Positions 11,545-23,452 of a stretch of 64,000 nt of DNA are shown here, piece after piece. Position numbers and translations under genes: made by a program. The notes beneath the pieces were generated by a model that saw only the letters and a list, made by a program, of their open reading frames with translations, had not been told where the DNA came from and did not search any database. The DNA comes from Saccopteryx bilineata (lineage: Eukaryota; Chordata; Mammalia; Chiroptera; Emballonuridae), in the NCBI RefSeq assembly GCF_036850765.1, contig NC_089492.1, positions 73,093,982-73,157,981 of the forward strand, in the 5' to 3' direction. Positions within the stretch are counted from its first letter, which is position 1. Each line of letters opens with the position of its first letter.

Positions 11545-11948
11545 TTTTTTTTTTTTTTTTTTTTTTTTTTGTATTTTTTTCTGAAGCTGGAAACGGGGAG
11601 AGACAGTCAGACTCCCGCATGCACCCGACCGGGATCCACCCGGCACGCCCACCAGGGGCGACGCTCTGCCCACCAGGGGGCGATGCTCTGCCCCTCCGGG
11701 GTGTCGCTCTGCCGCTACCAGAGCCACTCTAGCGCCTGGGGCAGAGGCCAAGGAGCCATCCCCAGCGCCCGGGCCATCTTTGCTCCAATGGAGCCTTGGC
11801 TGTGGGAGGGGAAGAGAGAGACAGAGGAAGGAGGGAGGGGGGTGGAGAAGCAAATGGGCGCTTCTCCTATGTGCCCTGGCCGGGAATCAAACCCGGGTCC
11901 CCCGCATGCCAGGCCGACGCTCTACCACTGAGCCAACCGGCCAGGGCC
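11545..11948 (-). mobile_element. tRNA-derived SINE (bat Rhin-1-like), near-consensus copy
   Basis: Minus-strand full-length copy. The poly(A) tail appears as a long T run at 11545-11570, and the tRNA-like head ends at 11948 with the B box as GGAATCAAACC and the A box as CTACCACTGAGCCAACC in reverse. A perfect 15-bp target duplication CTATTTGACATTTCT flanks it (11530-11544 and 11949-11963). CpG sites are largely preserved. Both the perfect duplication and the long tail indicate a recent insertion. The 147-aa frame at 11488-11931 is spurious. Confidence 0.96.
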
Positions 11949-12368
11949 CTATTTGACATTTCTGTAAAAATTATACCCTCTAATTGTTGAGTTAAAAGAT
12001 GTGCTCCAAATCATAGCAAGCACTATAAAGTGGTAACTATTACCATTAAAATCAAGTTACAGAGCTGCAGGAAATACAAATTTATGTATACTTACATATC
12101 AATGATTACTTATGCTCAGGCAGGTGGTAGGGTGAGCTAAAAAAAATGACCGAAAATTATGAAAATTAAATTTGTTGCTGTAGAACATTATTATAATTTT
12201 TTGTCTTATATTTTTAATTTGTTTCAGCCTTATATTTTTTCTTATACTCTGAGAAAAGTAGAAATATATATTAAATTCTAAATTTTTGGATACTTATTAA
12301 TACAAGCTTGTCTCAAAAATGTAGAAAATAAGTTTTTTCAAAACCATAAAAATTAGATTTTTTTGTAA

Positions 12369-12370
<2 letters not shown>

Positions 12371-12416
<46 letters not shown>
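12371..12416. repeat. (AT)23 microsatellite in a SINE tail
   Basis: Uninterrupted AT dinucleotides lie between the left target duplication and the tail of the SINE at 12417-12780. The position implies that the tract grew from the SINE's A/T tail together with the AT-containing target site (CATATATAT). Confidence 0.93.
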
Positions 12417-12419
<3 letters not shown>

Positions 12420-12780
12420 ATTTTTCTGAAGCTGGAAACGGGGAGGCAGTCAGACAGACTCCCGCATGCACCCGACCGGGATCCACCCAGCAGGCCCACC
12501 AGGGGATGATGCTCTGCCCATCCGGGGCATTGCTCTGTTGCAACCAGAGCCACTCTAGCGCCTGGGGCAGAGGCCAAGGAGCCATCCCCAGCACCCAGGG
12601 CCATCTTTTGCTCCAATGGAGCCTTTGCTGCGGGAGGGGAAGAGAGAGACAGAGAGGAAGGAGAGAGGGAGGGGTGGAGAAGCAGATGGGCGCTTCTCCT
12701 GTGTGCCCTGGTCGGGAATCGAACCCGACACTTCCACATGCCAGGCCGATGCTCTACCACTGAGCCAACCGGCCAGGGCC
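12417..12780 (-). mobile_element. tRNA-derived SINE (bat Rhin-1-like)
   Basis: Minus-strand full-length copy. It starts on the plus strand at 'TGTATTTTTCTGAAGCTGG' and ends at GGCCAGGGCC. A 16-bp target duplication TTGTAACCATATATAT flanks the whole unit including the AT tract (12363-12378 and 12781-12796). B box (GGAATCGAACC in reverse) is intact. The frame of 145 aa at 12353-12790 runs through it and is not a gene. Confidence 0.95.
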
Positions 12781-12796
12781 TTGTAACCATATATAT

Positions 12797-13715
12797 TTAA
12801 CTCAAAGTATGTATTTAGAAAATAAAAATTAATTGAATACTGAAGTTGGAAAATTATTATATATCTCTGTGTGTCCAGAAGGGAGAGGAAGTCAGTTTGT
12901 TTAAACACAAACCAAAGAATCTATGATTCTGAAATTTTAAAACAGACTATAATCTTTGGTCTAGTCTTAGATTCTATTCAATATAAATGGTGAGTATTAA
13001 AATATGTATCAATGTTAATATTTATGTTTATTTTAGAAATAAATGATCTGAAGGCAGAACACATAAACCCGTCTCTCCCCCTCAACAATGGCCACCAAGT
13101 GGATATTCTTCTACTAGTTTTCTCACTCCTGAGTTCAGACCTCCTGGCAAGTTCACTACCTTCAGAAATGGATTAAATATATTTATTCAGTACTAGTCAG
13201 ACGTAATGGCAAACACCAGCATAATGAGAAAAAACAAATGTCATTAAATATAAGACACCAAAGAAATTCAGGTTGCTCTAAATTGCTATGAAAACAGACA
13301 AAATATACGTTTAGGAATAACTGAGAAATAATAAACAAAACTGGGTGAGAATGAAATCTAAGATGAGGAGAAAGACAAGTTGTGAATCCTTGTGGCCAAA
13401 ACTGATACATAAACCAAAACTTTTCACACATGGTCCAAGATTACTGAATTGATTAAGCTTTCATATTATTTTTATTTTCTCCTTTATTAGCTTGTTTTTA
13501 GAAATAATTTCATTATTATAATTTTCTAGGAATTAGAATGAATCTTTTTGAATTATCTAAATTCGTGTTTTATGACTCATAAGTAGATATGCAAATCATA
13601 GAATACACTAACTCTATTTAGACCTACTTAATTTATGTGTTATTATTGTTGAGTCTTTCATTTTGCATATAACTTAAACTTCACTAAATATTATTATCAT
13701 TATTTCATGAAGTCA
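12797..13715. other. Unassigned AT-rich DNA
   Basis: No gene or repeat recognised. Confidence 0.4.
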
Positions 13716-13728
13716 ATAATTATTTACT

Positions 13729-14113
13729 CAGCAGTAGAGCATCGGCCTAGCGTGCGGAGGACCCGGGTTCGATTCCCGGCCAGGAGAAGCGCCCATTTGC
13801 TTCTCCACCTCTCCGCCACGCCTTCCTCTCTGTCTCTCTCTTCCCCTCCCGCAGCCAAGGCTCCATTGGAGCAAAGATGGCCCGGGCGCTGGGGATGGCT
13901 CTGTGGCCTCTGCCTCAGGTGCTAGAGTGGCTCTGGTCGCAACATGGCGACGCCCAGGATGGGCAGAGCATCGCCCCCTGGTGGGCAGAGCTTCGCCCCT
14001 GGTGGGCGTGCCGGGTGGATCCCGGTCGGGCGCATGCGGGAGTCTGTCTGACTGTCTCTCCCTGTTTCCAGCTTCAGAAAAATGCAAACAAACAAAAAAA
14101 ATGCAAAAAAAAA
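13729..14113 (+). mobile_element. 5'-truncated tRNA-derived SINE (bat Rhin-1-like)
   Basis: The copy begins inside the tRNA-like head at 'CAGCAGTAGAGCATCGGCC', lacking about 20 nt that include the start of the A box, but keeps the B box GGTTCGATTCC. A small deletion also follows the B box: 'CCCGGCCAGGAGAAGCGCC' lacks the usual GGGCACATA. The tail reads AAAAATGCAAACAAACAAAAAAAATGC. A flanking ATTATTTACT duplication (13719-13728 and about 14118-14128, slightly altered) shows that the truncation happened at insertion. Confidence 0.92.
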
Positions 14114-14129
14114 TAATTATTATTTACTG

Positions 14130-15290
14130 AGCTACATTCCTATGCTTTTTATTTCTTCTTTTGTCTCTAAGATTTCATTGGGATTGTTATTCATTTCTTA
14201 TTGTTCTTAGTGAAGGTTTGCTGGTAATGAATAATGAGTTTTAGTATGTGTTTGTATAATATCTTTAATTTCCCTTCTTTTACTTAAATATATATTTCCG
14301 GGTGTACCACTTGAAGGTTTGCATTGTTTTCTGACCTTCTTGTTTCTATTATTCAATATTCCTATCGACAGTTCTATTTTTGCTTACTTGAAAGTATTTT
14401 TTATCTCTGCTTTTTGTTTCATATTTAGCAGTTTTACTAATGTGCTTTTATGTCGTTATGTTGATCTGTTTGGGGTTTATAAAGCTTTCTGAATTCATTG
14501 CTTGATTCTTTCAATGGTTCAGCCCATCTGTTCTCCTGGAACTCCAATTATATGTGTACTAGACTTTTTTCATTGTGTTCAATATGTCTCTTGTTCTTCT
14601 CCATATTTCCATCCTTTTGATCTATTTTCATTCCATTCTGGATATTTTCTCTGACCTATCTTATAGTTTACCAATTCTCATTTCTCTTATGTCTAATGTG
14701 CGTTTAACTCCATCCACTAAGTTCTTACTTTGAGATACCTATTTTTCTCTTTAAGCACTTTCAATTTGGTTTATTTTTACAGTTTGTTCTTCTCTTTACA
14801 AATTCTCTTACACATTTTAATCATATCTGTTTTAAAATATATGCCAGATAACTTTATTACTTAGGTCAGTTGTGGACCTGTGTCTATTATCTGTTGTCCT
14901 TTGCCCAAGTCTTACTTTCTTCATGCATAGAATATTTTTATGAGTTTTTGTTTTAAGTATAAAATATTATAGAGAAAGTATATGGCTCTGCATGATCTTA
15001 TCTTGTCCTAGAAATAATAAACTTTTGATTTTTTAGAAAGTTGGTCTATGGGCATATATTCTTAATGCAATTAGCAACTGAGATGAATCTAAGTTTTTGT
15101 CCTTGTTTAGGGTAGTCTATTTACCATTCACCTATACTATTAAAATATAGTTTTCTAGAGTACATCCCAACAGCATTGATGGTGATTAGGCATTCTTTCT
15201 GGCAAGCCCTAGACTCCAAGTTTTGCTTATTGTAGCATTGTTCAGAGTGCTAAATATTTGGTCAGCTTCTCATTTTACCGCGAATTTCAT
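14130..15290 (-). mobile_element. Probable old L1/HAL1 ORF1-side sequence
   Basis: On the plus strand, 'gaactccaattatatgtgtactagac' followed by 'cattgtgttcaatatgtctctt', and later 'catatctgttttaaaatatatgccagataa', match the antisense of the ORF1/5' region of old L1 or HAL1 elements as I remember them. No reading frame survives. The boundaries are approximate. Confidence 0.45.
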
Positions 15291-16084
15291 TTTTTGCTTT
15301 AAGCAAAATAATGTAAAATTGTAAAAATAGTGACAAAAACTGTTTATCTCTCTTAACTTCCCTTCTTTTTCAAATCTTGTTTCTTTAAAATTTTAAATCA
15401 CATAAACACTTTGTAATTTTGCAGATTTACCAGATGTTCAGCTAGGTAGTTAGTTCAAGGCCACTTAGTCTGCTGTTTCCAGAAAGGAGTCTCCTTGTCC
15501 CTGTGTTCTGGTAACTCCTGGCAACAGTCTATTAAAGACCTATACTCACATTGTTGAGAATTAGCATTACATTTTCTCTAAGAGTCATAATGTCAAAGAC
15601 CAATGCAATTATTCATATTCACTGTAATAAACAGCAAGCTGTGGATTAGAAAATAAACAGCTACTTATTCCATAAATCAAAAAATGTTTAAAGAATGATT
15701 TCACAGAAATCATAAATGTATTTAGTTTCAGAGATATTTATAGACGTAATTCTTAAGCTTAGATACTTAAATTTGATGGCAGTATCCTCACAAAAAAATG
15801 CTAATTACAAAAATAACTTTTATTTGAACTATATATTTTAATACATATCAAAATAGGAGCAACAAATTTTTTGCAAGGAAAACTTTAGACGGCTTTACTT
15901 TCAAAATCATTCTTCTTTCTAAAGTAGTCAAACTACTAAGGCATTTAATTAGAATACATTGGTATTCACAAAGACATAAACACACACTTCAAACTGCTTT
16001 TGGGGATGGGGGAAAATATCAAAAGATCATGCCTTAGGTTCTTAAGACTTGGGAGCTCTGATGTTTTGGTGATCTTTCCCCCTT
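15291..16084. other. Unassigned AT-rich DNA
   Basis: No gene or repeat I can support. Confidence 0.4.
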
Positions 16085-16400
16085 TTTTTTTGCTAGGCTT
16101 AATGACTATTTCTTCTCTTTATTATTTTCTTCTATTGTACTTAATTGTATTCCTACTATAGAACTTAGCACATTGTTTGCAATATTTTTCTGTCATGACA
16201 TGTGGCCATCCTGCAGAGAGTAAACACCTAAAACAAAAAGAATAACATAAAAAATTTTATAACACTCTGAAGCCATGAAAATATCCTTTCTGAAGAAGGC
16301 TAATAATGCATATTTGTTGAATAAAATGGATAAATATGTGGATGAATGAATAATAAATGAAAGATTGAATAATGAATGCAAATAGGTAATAATATGTCTC
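16085..16400 (+). repeat. L2 LINE 3' end-like fragment
   Basis: 'actatagaacttagcaca' and, after an interruption, 'gcatatttgttgaataaaatgg' with 'gatgaatgaataataaatga' resemble the L2 3' end (cctagcacagtgcctggca ... aataaatgtttgttgaatgaatga). Strongly diverged and probably interrupted. Confidence 0.35.
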
Positions 16401-17183
16401 AATGTTTATGTTATTTTGATTTAGACTATATAAACATTTCTGAAAATATTTATGCTAAATATAGCAAAATATTTGATTCACAAGGTTTTCCAATTGTATT
16501 GGGCAAAAATGCAAAGAATCTATCTTTTTATATGTGTTGAATTTATTGATCTAGTGAGAGATTTCTTCTCTTTGATGTCAATTGGAAAGTATGGATGCAG
16601 GAGCCATTTTTTCTCATATAAAAAACAGGAAAAATATTTTTCAATTATATGGCATTGAAGTTCTAATAATACTTGAATTTTACCAACAAAGCATTAATCA
16701 CTATTGATTAAAATAACTAAAGGAATATTGAGGGATTTGTTTCCTTTTTAGGTTTGGTCTTATTATAGATATATTTCTCTAATTTTAGCTCTTTTCCATG
16801 TCTTGTCCACAGGACTTTAAGGCAATTAATTTAGATCACCCTATGTCTTCATAGAAAGTAAATTTTCAGGCTGCACTTATAGTCACCAATTTCACTCATC
16901 ATTGGTCTATCTCTTTATTGAAACATATGATTGATCAAGTATAGAGGAATTCTTTCCTTTTTAAAGTAAAGTGTGGATTTATAATTTCATAAGAATTTCA
17001 TGTTTCAAAAAGCAGTTCCTAGTTCTTATGTCTCTACTTCTGTTCTTGCCCAAAGATGGCTTCCAGTCTTCACATTTTCTTTGTCTATTTGTGCACTATG
17101 TGTCTTTGAAAGAACATTTTTCTTTGCATTTGCAATGATTTTTGTAAGTAATGATATACGTCTCATTTAACACAGCTCCGTAT
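16401..17183. other. Unassigned AT-rich DNA
   Basis: No gene or repeat recognised. Confidence 0.4.
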
Positions 17184-17515
17184 TCTCACAATACACCTTT
17201 TTTTAATTTTTACTGATTTTAATTTATTGTGTTTATATAGATTTAAGTGTCCCACTTAATATATCTTCCCCCCATGCCCTTGTTCCCCTCAATACCCCCC
17301 TGCTCACTCCCCCCAATGTCTTCCCCCCTTCCTTCCAGGATTTGCTGTCCTGCTCTCTATAATGCTGTGTTATGTATATATAATTTCACTAATCTCTTTC
17401 CCTTCTCTGATCCCATCTTCTCATTCCCTTTCCCTCTGACCACTTTCTCTCTGGTCCCTTTGATCCCGCCTCTACTTCTATTCTGTTCCTCAGTTCACAT
17501 TGTTCATTAGATTCC

Positions 17516-20500
17516 TCAAGTGAATAAGGTCATATAATATTTTCCTTTCTCTGCCTGGCTTATTTCACTTAGCATAATAGTTTCCAGGTCCATCCATGTT
17601 GTTGCAAAAAGTAAGATTTCCTTCTTTTTCACAGCTGCATAGTATTTCATTATGTACATGTACCACAGCTTTTTAATATACTCATCCACTGACAGATACT
17701 TGGGCTGTTTCCAGATCTTGGCTATTGTAAACAATGCTGCCATAAACATCGGGGTGTGTTTCTTCTTTTGGATCAGTGATTTGATATTCTTAGGATATAT
17801 TTCTAACAGTGGGATAGCTGGGTCAAAAGGCAGTTCCATTTTTAATTTTTTGAGGAATCTCCATTCTGTTTTCCACAGTGGTGGCACCAGTCTGCATTCC
17901 CACCAGCAGTGCAGGAGGGTTCCCTTTTCTCCACACCCTCGCGATACTTATTATGTGTTGTTTTGTTAATGAGTGCTATTCTGACAGGTGTGAGGTGGTA
18001 TCTCATTGTAGTTTTAATGACCATTTCTCTAATGATTAGTGATGTTGAAAATGTTGAACATTTTTTCATATTGTATATCTTCTTTGGAGAAGTGTCTGTT
18101 CATTTCTTTTGCCAATTTTTTGACTGGATTGTTTACCTTCCTGGTGTTGACTTTTAGAACTTCTTTATAAATTTTGGTTATTACCCTTTACCATACATAC
18201 TGTCAAATATGTTCTCCTATTGTGTGGTTTGTCTTTTCATTTTGTTCATATTGTCCTTAGCTATGTAAAAGCTTTTTAGTTTGATATTGTCTCATTTGTT
18301 CATCTTGTTTATTTCACTTGCCTGTGGAGATAACTCAGCAAATATATTGCTGTAAGAGATGTCGGAAAGCTTACTGCCTATGTTTACTTCCAAGATTATT
18401 ATGGTTTCATGACTTACATTTAAGTCTTTTATCTATTTTGAGTTTCTCTTTGTAAATGGTGTAAGTTGGTGGTCTAGTTTCATTTTTTATATAAACCTGT
18501 TCAATTTTCTCAACACCATTTATTAAAGAGACTGTCTTTACTTCATTGTATGCTCTTACCTCCTTTGTTGAATATCAATTGTCCATAAAGGTGTGGGTTT
18601 ATTTCTGGGTTCTCTGTTCTCTTCCATTGATCTGTGTGCCTGTTCTTATGCCATACCAAGCTGTTTTGATTACAATGGCTTTGTAGTATAACTTGATATC
18701 AGGAAGTGTGATACCTCCCACTATATTCTTCATTTTCAAGATTGCTGAGGCTATTCATGTTCTTTTCTCATTCCATATAAATTTTTGGAATATTTATTCT
18801 ATATCTTTGAAGTATGTCATTAGTATTTTAATAAGAAATACATTGAATTTATAGATTGCTTTGGGTAATATAGACATTTTAATGATGTTTATTCTTCCTA
18901 TCCATAAACATGGTATATGCTTCCACTTGTTTGTATCTTCCTTGATTTCTTTTATCAATGTTTTACAATTTTCTGAGTACAAGTCTTTAACTTACTTGGT
19001 TAAATGTACTCTTAGTTACTTTATTTTTGTTGTTGTTGTTGTTGTTTCAATGGTGAAGGGGATTGTTTCCTTAATTTCTCTTTCAGACAGTTCATTGCTG
19101 ATGCATAAAAATGCCACTGATTTCTGATTATTAATTTTAAATCCTGTTACCTTGCTGAATTTATTTATCAGGTCCAGTAGTTTTTTAACTGAGACTTTAG
19201 GGTTTCCTATGTACAATATCTTGTGGTCAGCAAATAATAATAGTTTTACTTCTTTTCTAATTTGGATGCCTTTTATTTCTCTTTTTGTCTGATTGCTGTG
19301 GCTAGGACTTCCAGAACTATGTTTAATAAGAGTGTTGAAAGGGGGCACCCTTGCTTTGTTCCTAATCTTAAGGAAATTGCTTTTAATTTTTGCCCATTGA
19401 TAATGATGTTGACTGTGGGTTTGTCATAGATGGCCTTTATCATGTTGTGGTTTATTCCCTCCATTCCCACTTTGCTGAGAGTTTTGATCCTAAATGGGTG
19501 CTGGATTTTATCATTTCTTTTGCTACATCTATTGATATTATCATGTGATTTTTCTCCTTCCTTTTGTTTATGTGATGAATCACATTGATTGATTTGTGAA
19601 TATTGTCCCAGCCTTCCCTTCCCAAACTAAATCCCAGTTGATCATAATGTATGATTTTTTTTTCATGTATTGCTGGACTCGGTTTGCTAATATTTTATAG
19701 AGAATTTTAGCATCTAAGTTAAACAGGAATATTGGCCTATAGTTTTTTCTTTATAGTGTCTTTATCTGGTTTTGAAATGAGGATTATGCTCACCTTATAA
19801 AAGGAACTTGGCAGTCTTTAGTCCTCTTGAATAATTTGAAATAGCTTGAGAAAAATAGGAGTTAGTTCTTCTTTGAATATTTGCTAGAATTCGCCTGTGA
19901 AGTCATTTGGCCCAGGACTTGTGTTTGTTGGGAGTTTTTTGATAACTGTTTCAATTTCATTTGTTGAAATCGGTCTGTTTAGGTTTTCTAATTCTTCCAG
20001 ATTGATTTTTGAAAGATTATATGTTTCAAGGAATTTGTCCATTTCACTTAGGTTGTCTATTTTTTTTGGCATACAGTTCTTCATAGTATTTTCTTACAAT
20101 CTTTTGTATTTCTGCTGTGTCAGTTGTTACTTTACATCTGCACTTTCATTTCTAATTTTATTTATTTGAGTCCTCTCTCTTTTTTTCTTGGTGAGTCTAA
20201 TTAAAGGTTCATCAATATTGTTTACCTTTTCAAAGAATCAGCTCTTGGTTTCATTGATCTTCTCTATTGTTTTTTTTAGCCTCTATGTCATTTATTTCTG
20301 CTCTGATCTTTATTATTTCCTTCCTTCTACTAACCCTGGGCTTTACTTGCTGTTCTTTTTCTAGTTCTTTTAGATGCAAGGTCAAGGTGTTTATTTGAGC
20401 TTTTTCTTGGTTCTTAAGGTATGCCTGTAATGCTATGAACTTCTCTCTCAGGACTGCTTTTGCTGTGTCCCATAAATTTTGAGTTGTTGTTTCAAGGAAA

Positions 20501-21406
20501 TTTTTTTTCTCCCTTGATCTCATTCTTAACCCATTTGTTATTTAATAACATGCTATTTAGCCTCCAAGTATTTGAGTCTATTATAATGGGATTTTACCTG
20601 TACTCTGACTGAATTAAAGAAATCTCTATAGAAATCAGCTATTTAAACATTATCCACAAGGACCCATTATGTTTTCAGTTTTTCTATTATAGTTGATTTC
20701 TAGTTTCATGGCATTGTGGTCAGAGAAGATGCTTGATATGGTTTCAATCTTCTTAAATTTATTGAGACTCATATTGTGTCCTAACATGTGGTCTATCCTA
20801 GAGAATACACCATGAGCACTTGAAAAGAATGTATATTCTGCTGCTGTAGGGTGAAAGATTCTGAAAATATTTATTAAATCCAGTTGATCTAGTGTGTCTT
20901 TTAAGGCTGCTGTTTCTTTGTTGATTTTTCTTTTTTGATGATCTATCCATTGATGTTAGTGGGATATTAAAATCCCCTACTATTGTAGTATTACTATTGA
21001 TCTCACCCTTTATGTCCATCAAAATCTGCTTTATATAATTAGGTGTTCCTATATTAGGCACATAGATATTTATAATGGTTATGTCTTCCTGTTATATTGC
21101 TCCCTTTATCATTATGTAGTGACCTTCTTTATCCCTTACCATAGCCTTTGTTTTAAAGTCTATTTTGTAAGATATAAGTATTGCTACCCCAACTATTCTT
21201 TTTATTTTCATTTTCATAAAATATTTTTCTCTATTTCTTCACTTTCAGTGTATGCATATCTTTTGTTCTGAAGTGGGTCTCTTGTAGACAGCATATATAT
21301 TTGTCCTTTTTTTTTTAATCCATGGAGCTACCCTATGTATTTTGTTTGGAGCACTTAATTCATTGACATTTAAGGTCATTATTGATATGTACTTGTTTAT
21401 TGCCAT
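17516..21406 (-). pseudogene. L1 ORF2p remnant (endonuclease/reverse transcriptase)
   Basis: ORF2p supplies the endonuclease and reverse transcriptase for target-primed reverse transcription. The inferred ATG at 21406 opens MAINKYISIMTLNVNEL. The endonuclease region keeps the TIVGDFNIPLTSMDRS segment (about 20940-20985), the inter-domain linker lies at 20251-20523, the RT finger/palm has [16 protein letters not shown] (about 19345), and the C-terminal region reads [20 protein letters not shown] to the stop at 17516. The total of about 3.9 kb matches intact ORF2. Many stops and frameshifts break it into the fragments seen. The catalytic FADD box reads FADH (His codon at 19223-19225). Confidence 0.85.
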
Positions 21407-21420
21407 TTTATTTTTTAAAT

Positions 21421-22305
21421 CTACATTCCTCTTTTTCTAGATTTTTTTCTCCTTTTTCCCTTTGTTCTGTTTACAACAGGCCCCTTAACATTTCTTGCAG
21501 CATTATTTTGGGTGTAATAAGTTTGTTGAGGATTTTTATTTTATTTTTTTGTCTGGGAAGCTTTTTATTTCTCCTTCAATTTTAAATGATAGCTTTGCTG
21601 GTTAAAGAAGTCTTGGTTGTAGGCTCTTGTTTTGCATTACTTTGAATATTTCTCCCCATTCACTTCTGGCCTCTAGTATTTCTGTGGAAAAGTCAGATGT
21701 CATCCTTATGGGGCTCCATTGTAGGTGATTGATTGCTTTTCTTTTGCATTTTTTGTTTCTTTCTTGGGTTCCTTTTTAATGGGATTCTCTGTGCTTCCTT
21801 AAATTTGTGTGACTTTTTCTTTCATCAATTTAGAAAAATTTTCAGCTATGATTTCTTTAAACAGGTTCTCTATCCCTTGTTCTTTCTCTTCTCCTTCAGG
21901 AACCCCTATAATGTGGATGTTATTTCTCTTCATATTGTCACAGAACTCAGAGTTTCCTCACTCTTTCTGGTCTTCTTTTCTTTTTGCTGCTTTGTTTCTT
22001 TGTTCTCATCTATCTTGTCCTCTAAGTCGCTGATTTGATCCTCTGCTTCATCCAGCCTGCTGTTGATTCCTTCTAGTGTAGTCTTCATTTCTGATAATGT
22101 TATTGTCATATCTGATTGAATTTTTTTATGATTTCAATGTCCTTTTTGATACTTCCTAATTATTTAGGTGTTCATTATGCCCATTCATTGTAGCTCTAAG
22201 ATCCTTAAGCATCCTAACAATCATTATTTTAAACTCTACATCCTCTAGTTTGGTTTCTTCCATCTCATTTGGTTCTTTTTCTGGGGATTTCTCTTGATAA
22301 TTCAT
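21421..22305 (-). pseudogene. L1 ORF1p remnant
   Basis: ORF1p is the L1 RNA-binding trimer with coiled coil, RRM and C-terminal domains. The start ATG at 22305 opens MNYQEKSPEKEPNEMEE, followed by a sequence resembling the coiled-coil entry. Internal stops appear soon after (near residues 50-60) and the rest must be read across frames. The C-terminal domain is recognisable (a 'NGEKYSK' segment equivalent to the usual REWEDIFK, then LKEKXKASQTKK), and the frame ends at TAG (21421-21423) after RKRGM. About 885 bp is shorter than the 1 kb typical of ORF1, so an internal deletion is likely. Not functional. Confidence 0.75.
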
Positions 22306-23452
22306 TTGGGTTGCATTTCTCTGTCTTCACATTATTTCTGTGTGCCAATTGCAAGCTTCCTGTTTTAGAGAAGCTGAGGTTGATGCAGGGAACGTGGCCC
22401 CTCCTCCATGGCTTAATTCTCAGCCTCTGCTGGTTTCTTGAATTTTAATTTTCCTTAACAAGGTGAGTCACATAAGTCATAATTTCCCTGCTGTTTGTTT
22501 GCTTAGCCCAGCAAGGAACTTCTGTGATCAGGACAGGGAGTGGGTGGGGTGGGATTGTGGGTGTATCTTGCTATTTGGCCCTAGTTAAAAATCAATCCAG
22601 GCCTTTTTTTTTCTTCTGTATGGTCAGTCCACAGAAATGTGGTGGGTGTGACCTCTACCTCTGAGAACAAGATGGTATGGTCTGCCTGGTACTCTCCAGG
22701 GGCAGGACACATTCTCCATATCAGAAGGGGGAGGTGTAGCTCCCTGAAAACCTGAGTCACTATCCTTTTTCTTTACTTCCTCCTTATAGAATGGCCTTTT
22801 GTGCTGATTGTAGCTGGAGACCTTCCTGGAGGTGGGTCAAATGGCCTTATGCTAGGCTCATGCTGGACAGAGAGAGTGCCTCTCCCCTTGCATATGGCCA
22901 CCTCAGTATTGGAGATTGACTCACCACAGGTAGTCTTCTCCCCATCACCGTTTGTGTCCCTGTGCCCTGATTCCCTATTTTCCTCACACAAGACCAGTCC
23001 TTTCAGCCCTCTTTACCCCTGGAAGCCCAGGCAAGTGGCCATGAGTGAGGTTTTCTGTGCTGGCCCTTTAAGTCTGCAACCACTTCTATGCAAGCCATTT
23101 TCTGCAGACAGAAATCCTGCTCTTCTCCCCACTCAATGCTGTCAGGTTTTCTCCTCCAGTTTCTGGGTCTCTAGGCTGGGGCTCCGGTCCTGGCACTGAG
23201 GACTCCCAGCTCCCAAGGTTTGTCTCCCCACCATAAGAGTTCCTCTGGACCCTCAGTCTCCCCTTGCTCCTTGGAGCGGGGGAACTCCCACCATATCCCT
23301 GCATTTCCTCCTGTCTAAGTGTGGATTCTTCTGTGCTCCTTGGTTTTCAAGTCCTGTTCTTTTAGTTCAAAGTTGGTTTTTCATGATGATCGTTCTCAAA
23401 TTAATTTGTAATCCAGTTTGTATGTCTGCCTACTCTGTTGCCATCTTGGAAT
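22306..23452 (-). promoter_or_regulatory. L1 5'UTR (internal RNA polymerase II promoter region)
   Basis: GC-elevated leader of about 1.15 kb upstream of ORF1 on the minus strand. The first bases of the element read TTCCAAGATGGCAACAGAG, so AAGATGGC (23440-23447 in reverse), the core of a YY1 site, lies within about 15 nt of the 5' end. In human L1 a YY1 site near the start directs correct initiation; that the same role applied here is inference. The antisense open frame at 22801-23199 lies wholly inside this leader and is not supported as a gene. Confidence 0.75.

Noticed and set aside
12371..12416. CRISPR-like or satellite array
   Set aside because: This is a simple AT microsatellite with no spacers. 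No spaced direct-repeat array was seen anywhere in the window.
22801..23199. 132-aa plus-strand open frame
   Set aside because: It is antisense to the L1 5'UTR and has low-complexity Ser/Pro/Leu-rich translation. No domain or splice context.
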